From: Cordilura impudica
Lineage: Eukaryota > Arthropoda > Insecta > Diptera > Scathophagidae
Length of the DNA: 64,000 nt
Direction of reading: 5' to 3'
Assembly: GCA_963682025.1 (NCBI GenBank)
Contig: OY821517.1
Location: 99,458,107-99,522,106 of the forward strand
Shown: one piece after another, positions 34,108-45,200 of the stretch
Numbering within the stretch: position 1 is the stretch's first letter
Layout of the letters: each line of letters begins with the position of its first letter
Program-made: the position numbers and the translations under genes
Notes under the pieces: model-generated
What the model was told of the DNA's origin: nothing
Database searches by the model: none
The model's input: only the letters and a program-made list of their open reading frames with translations

Positions 34108-34730
34108 GAAAAAAACAAGTAAGAAAATTAAAGTCGGTCTAGACCGACTATATGATACCCTATACCATGCGTTTAGAGACCCTATCTCATAGGCCCAACT
34201 AACTGATCATAGAAATCAGTGCAATATTTTTGTTTTTTGATAGATTTAAGTGAAGATCGGGAAGCAGCTCTATATGGGGCTTATGACTAAGAGTTGTCCC
34301 ATGGGATCATTTTTGGACTACTCATTAATTGATGTAATAAACGCATATAAACCCAATTTGAGTAAGATCTGTATGACAATTTTGGATCTTATGGCAATTT
34401 ATGTCGATTTCATAGGGGTCATTTGTATGGGGGCTAGGTCTGAACATGGACCGATTCTCACCAATTTCAATAGCGTTCATCCTATGGCCGTAAAAGCTTA
34501 TATACCAAATTTCATCAAAATATATTCATATTTGCGACCTGCAGTTTGATTACAAGGTTTACATGGACACACAGACGGACGGACGGACATCGTTAAATCG
34601 AATCAGTTAGTGATTCTGAATCGATTGGTATAATAAAAGATGGGTTTAAGTCAAATATTTTTGGTAGTTACAAACAGCAGCACAAAGTCATTATACCCAA
34701 ACCACATGGTGGTATAGGGTATAATTAAGA
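34108..34730 (+). repeat. GTCY-bearing dispersed repeat, copy 3
   Basis: It starts AACAAGTAAGAAAATTAAAG and CGATACCCTATACCATGCG-like head sequence, then GATCGGGAAGCAGCTCTATA. GACGGACGGACGGACATCG lies at about 34574-34592, and it ends TATAGGGTATAAT. The region between head and GATCGGGAAG is shorter than in copy 2. Confidence 0.8.
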
Positions 34731-35309
34731 ATCTGTAAATCTGGTGAACAGCTAATAAGAAATACCTTTCAAATATACGTTTGGTCAAAGTCGGGATAAA
34801 AAATCGCCTAGCCTATTAATATTATAGATAAAATCCGAAAAACTAAAAATTGAAAATCAACTATATTGATAACATACTATGTTTAACCCTTTCTCAACTG
34901 GTTGATTTACGTCACTTTGTAGCCACAATCAGATCGATATTAAAAAAACATGTTTATATCGATAAAGAATAGATTAAGAACTCAAAATATGCCAAATAGT
35001 CGGACCAATATGGTCTCAGTGTCCTACAGAGTAAAAAAAATATAAGTTTTCATAATTTTTATTACATTTTCTCCAAGGAAATGAGCCAGTGAATTGATCT
35101 ATTTGCTTATTTACAGGGAATCGATACATGTCCCATTAGTCGTCAAAAATATTAAAGTGTTTCGAGACTTATTTGTTCCATTGTTGAAGGTTTTTTGAAT
35201 GAAAGCTCAACTTCACTGCTTTCTTTAAATCACAGCGCCACCTTCAAGAATTACAATATATTTTGCATTCAAGTCCAGTCGATTTTCTTCTTCTCCACTA
35301 GCAGATGGG
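34731..35309. other. No gene recognised
   Basis: AT-rich sequence; nothing supportable. Confidence 0.4.
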
Positions 35310-35590
35310 TTAGCCAAGATGGTGTATCAGCACTGGTGCTGAAACAGAGCTCTTCGACGCTAGCTAGTTTATTGGCCAACCTTTTCAACTCTTCGTACTG
35401 TGCGGTAGTCTTTCCCTAAAAGGCGATGGAGAGCAAGAGAAGTCGTTTTTTAGCTCTTCTTTCTGAGCGTTCGAGTCTATCCATTCACAATTTTGGTGAA
35501 AGTAAAGTGGTTGATCTAGATATTTAGAATCGAATGTAACACGGTGCATTTATATCGGCTTTGACTTCTCAAGAAGATACCATAGTGAGA
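35310..35590 (+). mobile_element. Internally deleted LINE fragment, relative of 18255-19994
   Basis: It reads DGVSALVLKQSSSTLASLLA and VVFP, matching the DGIPALVLKQCSSTLAS region of the ORF at 18255. It then jumps about 170 codons' worth of DNA nearer to LALLSERSSLSIHNFGESK. The intervening block (NYRPIAI to the RRNRSTG motif) is deleted. Confidence 0.8.
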
Positions 35591-35839
35591 GCTGTACTGT
35601 GCGAGCAAGTTTTTTTGTTGTTAATAATTTTTTATAAATTTTCCAATTTTTTCACAATAAGTCGAATATGTAACTTTTATTTGTTTGGTTCCTGAGCGCA
35701 GGACGGGCAAACACTTGTTTCGGATTTTTCTAAATGAATTTCCATTTTAATTTTATATTTTTTATATTAATTTATTGTTAAGTCATACCTTATGTACTTT
35801 GTATGACTTTAGTCCTGCCTATTTTTTTAATTTTTTTAC

Positions 35840-36145
35840 GATAGACTTCGAGCAATTCATTTTTGAGCGGCTTTTCTTCCCGAAATATTTTTTTAACTTG
35901 TTAAGATCAATATATCGTTTTTTTCTTCTACGCCATGGGCTTCTCTAAATATTACGACGTTTATTATAAATTTGAATAACCCTTGAAACCGTTTGCCGAG
36001 AAAGTTTTACCTCATAAACGATTGTTTGTTTTAAAAGCTCGTTTCGGATTTCTATTAAAAATTCTAAAAATTTGTTCACGTACTTTTCATTCACCACCCA
36101 TTTTAAAGTAATAAATTTATTATACATATATTGAACGGAAAACAT
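35840..36145 (-). mobile_element. Tc1/mariner-like transposase N-terminal remnant
   Basis: The minus strand reads VNEKYVNKFLEFLIEIRNEL and then VKLSRQTVSRVIQIYNK (helix-turn-helix-like). It goes on with RRRKKRYIDLNKL and KMNCSKSIVKK after stops. The order of a helix-turn-helix followed by a basic RRKKR linker fits Tc1/mariner transposases. No catalytic region follows. Confidence 0.4.
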
Positions 36146-36189
36146 GAAAAATTTTATAATTTTAATTAATTTTAATTTTAATATTTTGT

Positions 36190-36420
36190 ATGGTAGTTTT
36201 TTGTGCGCAAACCTTATATGAAAATCTTAATCTTTCTATTAAAAATCAATATCTACAGTGGTCGTCCTTGAGCGATCAAAGCAATTGTCCACATTTCATC
36301 CATACAAATACAATTTTGTTACCCAAAATTTTAGTACAAGGGGACATACATACAGACGGTGGGATATCGTTAAATCTACACTAAAATTAATTCTGAGTCC
36401 AACAACATTTTAAGATGTTT
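36190..36420 (+). repeat. GTCY-type dispersed repeat remnant
   Basis: It keeps ACAGTGGTCGTCC, GGACATACATACAGACGG and ATCGTTAAATC in family order, but is degraded. Confidence 0.5.
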
Positions 36421-36899
36421 TGAAAAAAATGTTATCTTTGGACATTACTTTAAAAAATACATTAGAATCTAAAATTTAATTTTCTATAAAATGTTAGTGC
36501 GTTTTTTCTCCCTTTATTAATTTATAGTGCATACTTGTCTGTCGGTTTTTTTGGATTGATTTTTAACCCTTTTCCCATGATCACACTCGAGCTGAAACTT
36601 CTTTGCAGATAGACTCGTGGCGACGATGAGAAAAAAATATTGCATACAAAAATATTGCAAAAAAAATTTTTGACTGTAGAATTTACAATTGTTGAGTAAG
36701 ACTGAAACGATACAGTTAACTTAATTTTAAAAGAAAGGGAGTATAATAAAAACTTGGTTTTTATGGGTTAATTCTTTTTTTTTTTTTTTGTCGAAATGTT
36801 TGGATTTAAAGTATAAAACAAAATTTATATATTAATACGTGAAGGTAAATTTTTAGTTCCCTTTTTAAGCAATGGTAGGGAGTATATGGGTTAATTCTT
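36421..36899. other. No gene recognised
   Basis: Includes a poly(T) run followed by GTCGAAATGTTTGGATTTAA near 36791-36810. A nearly identical string occurs after the next repeat at about 37670-37690, so this may be duplicated flanking DNA. Confidence 0.4.
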
Positions 36900-37650
36900 T
36901 TTTATACCCTATACCACTATGTGGTTTGGGTATAATGACTTTGTGCTGCTGTTTGTAACTACCAAAAATATTTGACCTAGACCCATTTTTAATTATACCG
37001 ATCGAATCAGAATCACTATCTGATTCGATTTAACGATGTCCGTCCGTCCGTCCGTCCGTCTGTGTGTCCATGTAAAGCTTGTAATCAAACTGCAGGTCGC
37101 AAATATGAATATATTTTGATGAAATTTGGTATATAAGCTTTTATCGGCCATGGGATGAACGCTATTGAAATTGGTGAGAATCGGTCCATGTTCAGACATA
37201 GCCCCCATACAAATGACCCCTATGAAATCGACTTAAATTGCCATAAGATCCAAATTATCATATAAATCTTAGTCAAATTGGGTTTGTATGTGTTTATTAC
37301 ATCCACTAATCAGTAGTCCAAAAATGATCCCTATGGGACAACTCTTAGTCATAGGCCCCATATAGAACTGCCTCCCGATCTTCACTTAAATCTATCAAAA
37401 AACAAAAATATTGCACTGATTCTTCTCAAATTTTGTTTGTATATATTTTTGCAAAATACAAGAGACCTTACCAAACATGGTCAGGATCGGTCCATTTTTG
37501 GGCCTAGTCCCCATATAGATATAGCATCCGATATGAACTTTTTCATATCTGCAGTCAAAAAAATTTATAAAAATCCCACTGAAATTTGGTTTATGCTTAT
37601 TTTCTATGTCCAGTTATTTGGGCCTATGGGGTAGGGTCTCTAAACGCATG
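36900..37650 (-). repeat. GTCY-bearing dispersed repeat, copy 4, inverted
   Basis: It reads TATACCCTATACCACTATGT at its left edge, then GTCCGTCCGTCCGTCCGTCTG (37039-37059, 21 bp in place, read here as GTCC units). It continues AACGCTATTGAAATTGGTGA and TAGGGTCTCTAAACGCATGG at the right edge. It is the reverse complement of copies 2 and 3 and nearly full length. Confidence 0.8.
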
Positions 37651-37953
37651 GTATGTTTTTTTTTTGGAAATTCGAAATGTTTGGATTTAAGCAATATGCC
37701 GGCACGGAGGAGTGTGAAAATTGGCATAGTTATAGTTCATAATGAGAGGAAGCTGAGAGTGATAAAATTTATGTATAATCTGTCTTAAAAATATATTAAA
37801 TTAAATAAAATAAAATATTTATAATAATTCGTTAAACCCTGTTAATGCGATTGATTTAAATTGTATATCAGACGCTCTGTGTTGAATTGTGAATTGCTAA
37901 AATTGATTAACATACCTTTAGGGTCATTTAAATATTCATAAATTTTATATATA
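37651..37953. other. No gene recognised
   Basis: A short frame starting ATGCCGGCACGG at 37698 has no recognisable domain. Confidence 0.4.
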
Positions 37954-39241
37954 AAGTGTCCGCCATCTAACGTTTTTTTTCAACTAGTGCTTATTTCGTG
38001 AATGGTAACACTTGGCTCATGTCTGATTTCACAGATAATTAGTTTTATCCTTCCGCTGAACGAATATGGTTGTGTATACGCTTGAACAACGCTGGGAAAT
38101 ATTGCGACATTACTTTGAAAATCATGGTAATGTTGCAGAATGTGTGCGAAAATTGCGTACGGATTTTGGAAGGAGAAGCACCCTCAGCTCCGCATGTTTG
38201 TTATCTTGTGAAAAAAGTGAAAGAAACTGGCATCCTCATCGATAAACCCAAGCGTGAAAAGCCAAAAACAGTGCGTACACCCGAGAATATTGCTGCTGTG
38301 GCAGAAAGTGTGCGTGAAGCGCCATCAACATCAATTCACCGTCGTTCTCAAGAATTGAACATTTCGGAGGCATCATTGAGACGAATTTTGCATAAAGACC
38401 TTGGTATGACGCCATACAAAGTCCAATTGGCTCAGGAGTTGAAGCCAACTGACCATCCAATGCGTTTTCGCTTCGCTTCGACTTACAGAAGATTCCGATT
38501 TTGCCAAAAAGAAATCATCTTTTCAGATGAAGCTCATTTTGATCTTGGCAGGTATGTAAACAAGCAAAATTGTCGCATTTGGGGCACAGAAAACCCGCAC
38601 GCATACATTGAAAAGCCGATACACCCAAAACGAGTCACTGTTTGGTGCGGATTTTGGTCTAGAGGCATAATTGGGCCATTTTTCCTCGAAAATGAGCAAG
38701 GAGTGGCCGTTACAGTCAATGGCGATCGTTATCGGGCCATGTTGAACGAATTTTTGTTCACAAAAATTGAAGAGGAGGATATTGGCAACATTTGGTTTCA
38801 ACAGGATGGCACTACGTGCCACACAGCCGAAGCTACACTCGATGTTTTGCGCCCTGTTTTTGAAGATCGCATTATCAGCCGCAGAGCTGATGTCGTTTGG
38901 CCACCTCGGAGCAGCGATTTGACACCGTTGGACTATTATTTGTGGGGTGCCCTCAAAGATAAGTGTTACGCCAACAAGACAGAGACAATTGAAGCTTTAA
39001 ACGACAATATTCGTGAAGCCAATGGTGAAATACAGCTGCACACAATCGATAATGTACTTAAAAATTGGACCGATCGTGTAGACTACTGCATGGCCAGCCG
39101 AGGCAGCCATTTGAATGAAATTATTTTCCATTATTAACCGGAAGGATTGTACTTTCAAATAAAAAAAGAAATTTGAGATAATATCAGTAGCTTTTTTTAT
39201 AGCATTTTCAAAAAAAAAAAAAAGTTAGTTGGCGGACCCTT
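37954..39241 (+). mobile_element. mariner, DD41D (rosa-like), nearly intact
   Basis: Termini AAGTGTCCGCCATCTAACG and, inverted, AAGGGTCCGCCAACTAAC are flanked by TA (37952-37953 and 39242-39243). The 1288-bp length is normal for a mariner. It carries one transposase gene with a single frameshift. Two fragments of related elements lie at 46359-46513 and 60069-61013. Confidence 0.9.
38066..39137 (+). pseudogene. DD41D mariner transposase, one frameshift
   Basis: The ATG at 38066 opens MVVYTLEQRWEILRHYFENH (first helix-turn-helix). The frame must change near 38170-38178, after LRTDFGRR, to enter EAPSAPHVCYLVKKVKETG, consistent with two bases lost. From there it is open to the stop at 39135-39137. 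Catalytic landmarks are FSDEAHFDL (first Asp), WFQQDGTTCHTAEA (second Asp) and SSDLTPLDYYLWG (third Asp). There are 41 residues between the second Asp and the Asp of PLDYY, which places it in the DD41D group reported from tephritid flies (rosa). The frame downstream of the shift has no stops, so the element moved recently. Confidence 0.88.
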
Positions 39242-39502
39242 TATATGAATAAAAAAAGATTGGAAGACAAAAATTGAATGAAAAAATAATATTTCCTAGA
39301 ATTTGCACTCGAATTTCGAGTGCTGGGCTATTACTAGAAACAAATAAATAGGTGTTATAAAAATTCTAAAAACTATTTTTGGTCTACTAACTATTTTGCT
39401 TGAAAATTAAGCTTCTGCCGACAATGGGTTAAATAATGTGGCAATTCCTTTTGCTTTTAATAGCATTTTTTTAGTGATACGTAAATTTTTTTTTATTCTT
39501 AC
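39242..39502. other. Intron of the minus-strand gene at 39503-40147
   Basis: Beyond the splice donor at 39501-39502 the minus strand continues as presumed intron. No second exon is recognised to the left in the window. Confidence 0.4.
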
Positions 39503-40147
39503 CTTTTTCAAATTAGCAGCAGCTTCTTCAGCTGATTTAACGGCCACCTGGGTAACACCTACACCATCTGCCGAAGTGGCATGTGTAGATGGAGAAGTGG
39601 CATAGATAAATAGGGGCAATGAGGTAAAATTGCGCAATGAATCGCCAGAATCCTTAAAACGACGACAAAGTAATAAATTCTTAGAAGTGTAGGTGGCGAC
39701 CGGCGCTTCCGGTGATTGTTGCTCTTGCTGTTGTTGCTGCACTAAAACTGAGTTTGTAACAGCGGATGATGATGATGGTATTTTGCCCACATTATTGTAA
39801 TCATTTAAAAAGCCGCACCCTAGACGATTTACCTCACCACCACCACCACCACCATCACTACCACGAGCATTACAAGCCATTATAGCTTTGTTGCTGTTAT
39901 AATTTTGAGTGTTGGTAGTAGAACCACCGTTAGCAGACGTTGTTAAAGTTTTTGTTTGCAAGTTATCGTATGTTGCAGATGACGATGTCGTTGTGTGGTG
40001 CGTGTTATAGCGATGACTATTGATGGTACCGATGCTGCTGCCACATATAGTAACACTGGAGTTGTCCTCACCACCGCCATCTCCTTCACCTTCACCATCA
40101 CCACCACCCGGTACATCCTCTTCGTCATTATTTAACAATGTTGCCAT
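39503..40147 (-). CDS. First coding exon of an unidentified low-complexity protein
   Basis: An open frame of 215 codons starts MATLLNNDEEDVPGGG. It is rich in Gly, Ser, Thr and Asn, with a GGGGGG tract, an acidic Gly-Glu stretch near the start and a QQQQQEQQ run. The end reads KSAEEAAANLKK and is followed exactly in phase 0 by GTAAGAATA, a good splice donor; codons beyond it (RIKKNLRITKK) look like intron. An upstream in-frame ATG at 40169-40171 would add eight residues. Such homopolymer-rich N-terminal exons are common in long-intron fly regulatory or neuronal genes. I do not recognise the protein. Later exons would lie to the left, across at least 39 kb of transposon-rich DNA, or outside the window. 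Confidence 0.6.
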
Positions 40148-42293
40148 GGAGCGTTTTAAAAACAAATACAATGATCGTTAGGTGTCAGATAAAATTAAAA
40201 ATCTACCATAAAATAATGTCAGTGACGTAAAAAGAGATAGAGATATGTAGCAAAAAGGATTCACTATAAATTTGTTGTTGTCACAAAGACTGGAACTCTT
40301 CGTTGTTCCAAGAAATACTTATTGCTTTTGTTTAAATGGACGGTAAGTTGTTGTTGGTTATTCTGTTTTAGTGTCATGTTGTTTTAAACACATGCGTCAT
40401 AATATCTCAAACATTTGTTGGTTTTTTCTTCGATTTTTTAGTTTATTGTCTGTTTACGAAATCTCGATATTGAGTATTTCTTTACAAGCTGTTTATAAAT
40501 TTAATAAATTATAGTGGCCATTGAGATTGCCACTTTTTAATATTAATTGGCTGGGAGTAACCCTCAAAAAAAAAAAATTTTAAGTATTTAGAAAGGTTCG
40601 AAAGAGACACACGAAAACTCACAATATAAAAATTGCAAAAGATAGCAAAGCAAGACAGAAGATTGCAAAATGGCAACAGCAAAAAATTGTCAGGATATCA
40701 GAATATGCACTTTTTAGGTTTTATGTAAAAATTTCATTATTGTAGATTTAATCTTTTTAACAAACTTTTGTTTAGATTTATGGCAAACTGTAGCAGATTT
40801 TAAACATTTGTTCACTTTTCAATGCTTTTTAAGATTTTATCCATCACTTTTTTTTCACTTTGCACAGACGACCTTAGAAACTTTCTTTTTTCTAAAATTA
40901 GTTATTAAATTGAATTATTTTTTCTTAACACAATTAAATTTCTTAATTCTTTAACTTCTGTTCTTTTTTCTATGTTTAATATTAATAAAACATTTATATT
41001 ATTTCGTTAATCACAATTTTTTTCTTCTTCGCTTCGTGTGATTGGAGCGATTATAAATTTTGTTTTATCCCTCTTTCTTCTTTGTTCCGCATTCGTTAAA
41101 TTTATTGTAGTGACATTTGGCAGCTGGTTGAAGTATTGCCAGGTATATATTTAATTTTTTCATTTTAGCGTTTTTAAACATTTTTAAACATTTTAAACAT
41201 TACTGAATCGCGCAAATTTGTGCAATAAAATAAATAGAAACATTTAACAAATTAAAAGTATATATTTACATACATATATTCAAATAGAAATGGAAAAAAT
41301 GAAATAGTGAAAGGTAAAGTGTAGAAGGATGTCTTCAAATATTTGCAAAAAAAATATAAACGTCAAAAAGAAACAAGAACACTCGTCTGAACACCAAGGT
41401 TCGCAATCGTGGTTCAGAGAGCGAATCAAGTGGTTCATTTTGCCGTCTGAACATGCTATTAACGATAATCGAATCGTTAAGAAAAGAAAAAACAAAGTTA
41501 TCGATTTTGGTATTCAGTAAAATTTTTAAACGATATTCGCTATTGTTAAAGTCAGCTGTTATTATCTAAACGACAACAATTTTTGTGTTTATTAATCGTT
41601 AAAAAGTTAAATTTTTGTGTTGAAATGTCGCCAAACATAAATAAAAAAAATAAAATAATGGAAATATATTGCTTTTATTAAAAAACTTTTTATATAAATA
41701 AAAAAAATTAAATAGCATATTCAATTCATTATTTTATATTCAAATAAATATACAAAAATATTAATAAAAAATAAAGAAATTAAACATAAACATAAAATCA
41801 TCATGTCAAACACGAAGTGATTTGTCGTTTTTCTATTCTTTGTGATTTTTCGCTTATTTTGACAGAGATGCCACTCGTTTATAATTTAAATAAATAGAAA
41901 GTCCCGGTTTATACATGAAATTTTTCTTTCTGAAACTGTTTGAAATTCTCTTTTAAACTTTCATCCGTGTCTACACACTGAAATTTTTGTATTGATTCAA
42001 GATTTGTTCATGTTTACTTTATCATTTTATCTATTTATTGTATCATTTTATTTCATTAAAATTAACTTTATTTATTTATTATCTTTCTTAACACAAACAA
42101 AACATAAAAATGAAAGAAAACGTTAAATAACTTCATTTTGACAATTGCGAAGCAAGAAACAAAAGAGAATTTCAGAGTACATAAAAATATGTACCCCCTG
42201 CCATTCTTCTCTCCCGTCTCACCTATAAACTCAAGACTTTCAGCAAGAAAACTTTCATGTGTTAACCGGCACAAAAATAGATTTGTCGACTAT
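40148..42293. other. Upstream region of the 39503-40147 exon, no further gene
   Basis: The DNA right of the exon is its presumed 5' UTR and promoter side. It is AT-rich. A 63-codon basic frame at 41329-41520 has no domain. Confidence 0.4.
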
Positions 42294-42943
42294 CGAGTGT
42301 TTACTTGAGGAAAATCTAGTAGATTTTAGTTGAAATCTATTTCAAAATCTATGCCGTTTACATCTAACTTTTTCGACATTTTGTGAGGTTTTGTTTCCAC
42401 AACAATAAACAGCTAATTAAAATAAAACATATAAACTAGAAATAAAAAGGAACAGATTTTATAATTATATTATGCATCACAAATTAAAGAAGCACAAACT
42501 GGAATAGAAATTTTGCGAAAAAAAATCAGCATATGATAAATGTATTGTTTGAACAGCAAAAACAAATTCATTTTCCACAATTATTATTTAGCAGATTGGA
42601 ATGGGCACATGTTGGTATAAAAAGTTATAACTTTTCAATTACTAAATATTTTTTTTATTATAGATCGTCATTTTTTTTTTTTTTTTGTTTTTGTTAATAA
42701 TAATTTTGTTTTTAAATGTCAATTTTTCAGTCACTGTGTTATAATTTCCTAGTACAATATTTAAAAAAAAACAGTAGTATCATTTGGTAGTGCCCAAGTT
42801 TGACAAGATTTTGTGAGATTTTGCACAAATATACCTAGTAACGAGCAAAATTTTATTTTGTATGGAAAATCTAGTAAAAATGAGCTAGATTGTGCTTGAA
42901 ACCTCGTATATACTAGATTTTGCTTAGATGTAAACGCAGTATT
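42294..42943. mobile_element. Probable non-autonomous DNA element
   Basis: The left end GTGTTTACTTGAGGAAAATCTAGTA and the inverted right end CTGCGTTTACATCTAAGCAAAATCTAG agree over GTTTAC and AAAATCTAGTA; the intervening 0.6 kb is non-coding. The motifs are quoted as read in place. No clean target duplication was found. Confidence 0.4.
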
Positions 42944-43775
42944 AAGGTGTAAACAACAATAGCTGTCGATATATTTTGCGATTGTCGGATCGTTAAAATT
43001 TACAGAATCGCACTACTGTTATAAAAGTTTTAGCAATTGTACGCGAATTTGAGAGATCATACCCTTCCAAAAAAACAGTATTACCATAATAATAGAATTT
43101 TTGAAGAGCAAACATCGCGCATGTATGAATTTTATGAAGGAATTTTTTGACGAACATAAAAAATTTATTTTTAGACTTAATAATTAATATCATATAATTT
43201 AAATATATAATAATTAGCTATGTATTTAGTTAATAAATGTAAAAAATAAAACAAAAATTTTTTTAGGTATCGATGTTCTCAATACGCTGGTGTGGTATGT
43301 GCTTCGATCTTGATTCTACAATCACTTGATGGTGCCAGTTTATGGACCCTATAAGGTTGATTCTTCAATCTTTTTCTATTTTTATGTAGTTGCTTTAAAT
43401 CAAATAACCCCAAAAAATTCGTCTTGTAGTCGTAAACTAGAATTGTTCTAAAATCGCTTAAATGACATTCGAGAATATTAACAATTAGTTCTGGCAACAA
43501 TGGCTGCTAATAGCAGCATACATAGATATAAATGGATTATAAAAATATTTATTTATGAAATATTAACTGCTTTTCTAACTTTTTCTAATCCAATATTAAA
43601 ATATTGTGCTTCTAATTATAAAAATAAATGTCAGAGGAAAATATGTTGCCATAAAAATAATATCGTCAACCGATTATTAAAAACACTAATTATTCGATAG
43701 CTAAAGTAACCACAATAAAAAATATTAATGTAAACCGATTTTCTCAATTCTTTTTGTTAAAATTGGATATAAACA
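42944..43775. other. PRCC upstream region; two unproven short frames
   Basis: A 66-codon plus frame (43500-43700, good CAACAATGG context) and a 73-codon minus frame (43279-43500, no ATG, preceded by a CAG that could be a splice acceptor) face each other here. Either could be a small gene or a head-to-head partner of PRCC, but neither shows a domain I recognise. Confidence 0.3.
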
Positions 43776-45125
43776 ATGTCTTTAGTGGCCTACGACGACA
43801 GCAGTGATGAAGAATCTGACTATGACAATGGTGAAACTACGAAAGCCATAGTTTTTGCAAAGCCTGCAGTACAAGATACAACAGTTGTTAATAATGGCCA
43901 CATAAGTGATGACGATGATGAATATATACCACCGGCCGAAGAAAATTTTCCAAGTACAAATAGCTTATCAAGTTTACTACCTAAACCGAAAAATGAAACT
44001 AATTTAGCGGAAATATTAGACAATTTTTCAAAACCAACATTTGCCGCTTTACCAATACCTAAAATGGCTAGCAGCAAACCCATGGAAATTGAAGAAGATG
44101 ATGAATTTTTACATAAGAAGGTGCCCATTGATATAATTGAGAAACCACATATAAAAGTGGAGGTAAAGAAAATTCCCGTTCAGATAGCCGTACCATCTTT
44201 ACGAGATTTCAGTGATGTCGAGAAGGAAATTTCAGATAAAGCTAAAAATAAATCTATGAGTTTTACAAAATCATTTCAAGGCTCTTCGGGATTATTGAGT
44301 ATATTGCCAAAAGCTAAATCAGAACAGAATTTTTCAAAACAGTCTAACTCTTCTTGTATTGTGGACAACTCTATCAAAAATACAATTAAAGTGACTACTC
44401 CAGCATTTGTTCCAGATACTGTTAAGCATCGTCGTCCAGCAACAAATACAGAAGATGTTGATAGGCTTAAGCCCACAGCAAAAAATAAATTGACCAACCA
44501 ACATTGTAAAAAGGAAGCAGCCAAACCACATGATAGCGATGAAAGCGGTGATGATGATGACGCTACTTCACACTCAGCCGGTGATTTTTTCTCTTTTAAT
44601 ACCGATCAAAGTCTTCCCGAGGTTTCCGTTACAGAAATTAATACATTGGTGGCTAAAAAAGCCGCCAAAATGGCTGAAACGACAACAAACTACCTTAATG
44701 CTGCAGACGGGCAAAAAGGATATGAATCTGAAGAACATTTACAAATGGACCAGCAAGAATTAGAAGCATCCAGGAAACGCTACCACCAGCAACAACAATT
44801 AAATCCTGAAGCTATCCAAGCCCTTGTTGGTGGTAATAGTATAAAACGCAGACGAACACATAAAGAACTGATACAGGTCATCGATATTAACAGTGAGCAA
44901 GTACTGCCCAATAGAGATGAATGGATGCGTACTGCTTTAGCCTCTTCAACCACATATCAACCTACCGGAGTTTTAGTTGACGAAGAACCTGCCTCAGGAA
45001 CTAGACGTAAACATCAGATAACATATTTGGCCCACAAAGCCAAAGCGAATGAGGCAGAGTTACAGGCAATGTGGTCGGCAAATCGTCAAAATAGACGTGC
45101 CACCCAAAGTAAATACGGATTTTGA
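43776..45125 (+). CDS. PRCC: PRCC homologue (spliceosome/mitotic checkpoint-associated protein)
   Basis: A single 449-codon exon begins MSLVAYDDSSDEESD in a good AAACAATG context. The N-terminal two thirds are acidic and low complexity, with repeats of SLLPKPK and LLSILPKAK that also occur in vertebrate PRCC. The conserved C-terminal domain (about residues 330-449) carries IQVIDINSEQVLPNRDEWMR, then RRKHQITYLAHKAKANE and the final NRRATQSKYGF, the diagnostic end of the family. PRCC is a nuclear protein tied to pre-mRNA splicing factors and, in mammals, to MAD2B localisation. The gene is intact. A AATAAA lies 70 bases past the stop, and a LINE fragment begins about 350 bases downstream. Confidence 0.92.
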   Translation: MSLVAYDDSSDEESDYDNGETTKAIVFAKPAVQDTTVVNNGHISDDDDEYIPPAEENFPSTNSLSSLLPKPKNETNLAEILDNFSKPTFAALPIPKMASSKPMEIEEDDEFLHKKVPIDIIEKPHIKVEVKKIPVQIAVPSLRDFSDVEKEISDKAKNKSMSFTKSFQGSSGLLSILPKAKSEQNFSKQSNSSCIVDNSIKNTIKVTTPAFVPDTVKHRRPATNTEDVDRLKPTAKNKLTNQHCKKEAAKPHDSDESGDDDDATSHSAGDFFSFNTDQSLPEVSVTEINTLVAKKAAKMAETTTNYLNAADGQKGYESEEHLQMDQQELEASRKRYHQQQQLNPEAIQALVGGNSIKRRRTHKELIQVIDINSEQVLPNRDEWMRTALASSTTYQPTGVLVDEEPASGTRRKHQITYLAHKAKANEAELQAMWSANRQNRRATQSKYGF

Positions 45126-45194
45126 AGAGTTCATTTTACAACTTTTTTACTTTAAAAAAATATAGATTAAGGCTGATTGATTTTTGTTTATTTT

Positions 45195-45200
45195 AATAAA
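45195..45200 (+). terminator. Likely PRCC polyadenylation signal
   Basis: AATAAA 70 bases downstream of the PRCC stop codon, the first such hexamer after it. Confidence 0.5.

Noticed and set aside
38236..38822. Minus-strand frames opposite the DD41D transposase
   Set aside because: Shadows of the plus-strand transposase, whose motifs are unmistakable.
40321..40350. Plus-strand ATGGACGGTAAGTT as a micro-exon
   Set aside because: A start codon followed by a donor-like GTAAGT can arise by chance, and no matching second exon was found.
41329..41520. 63-codon basic plus frame
   Set aside because: No domain, weak composition, and no splice or promoter context.
43820..44531. Long minus-strand frames opposite PRCC
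   Set aside because: They are antisense shadows of the conserved PRCC coding sequence and have no domain or splice support.
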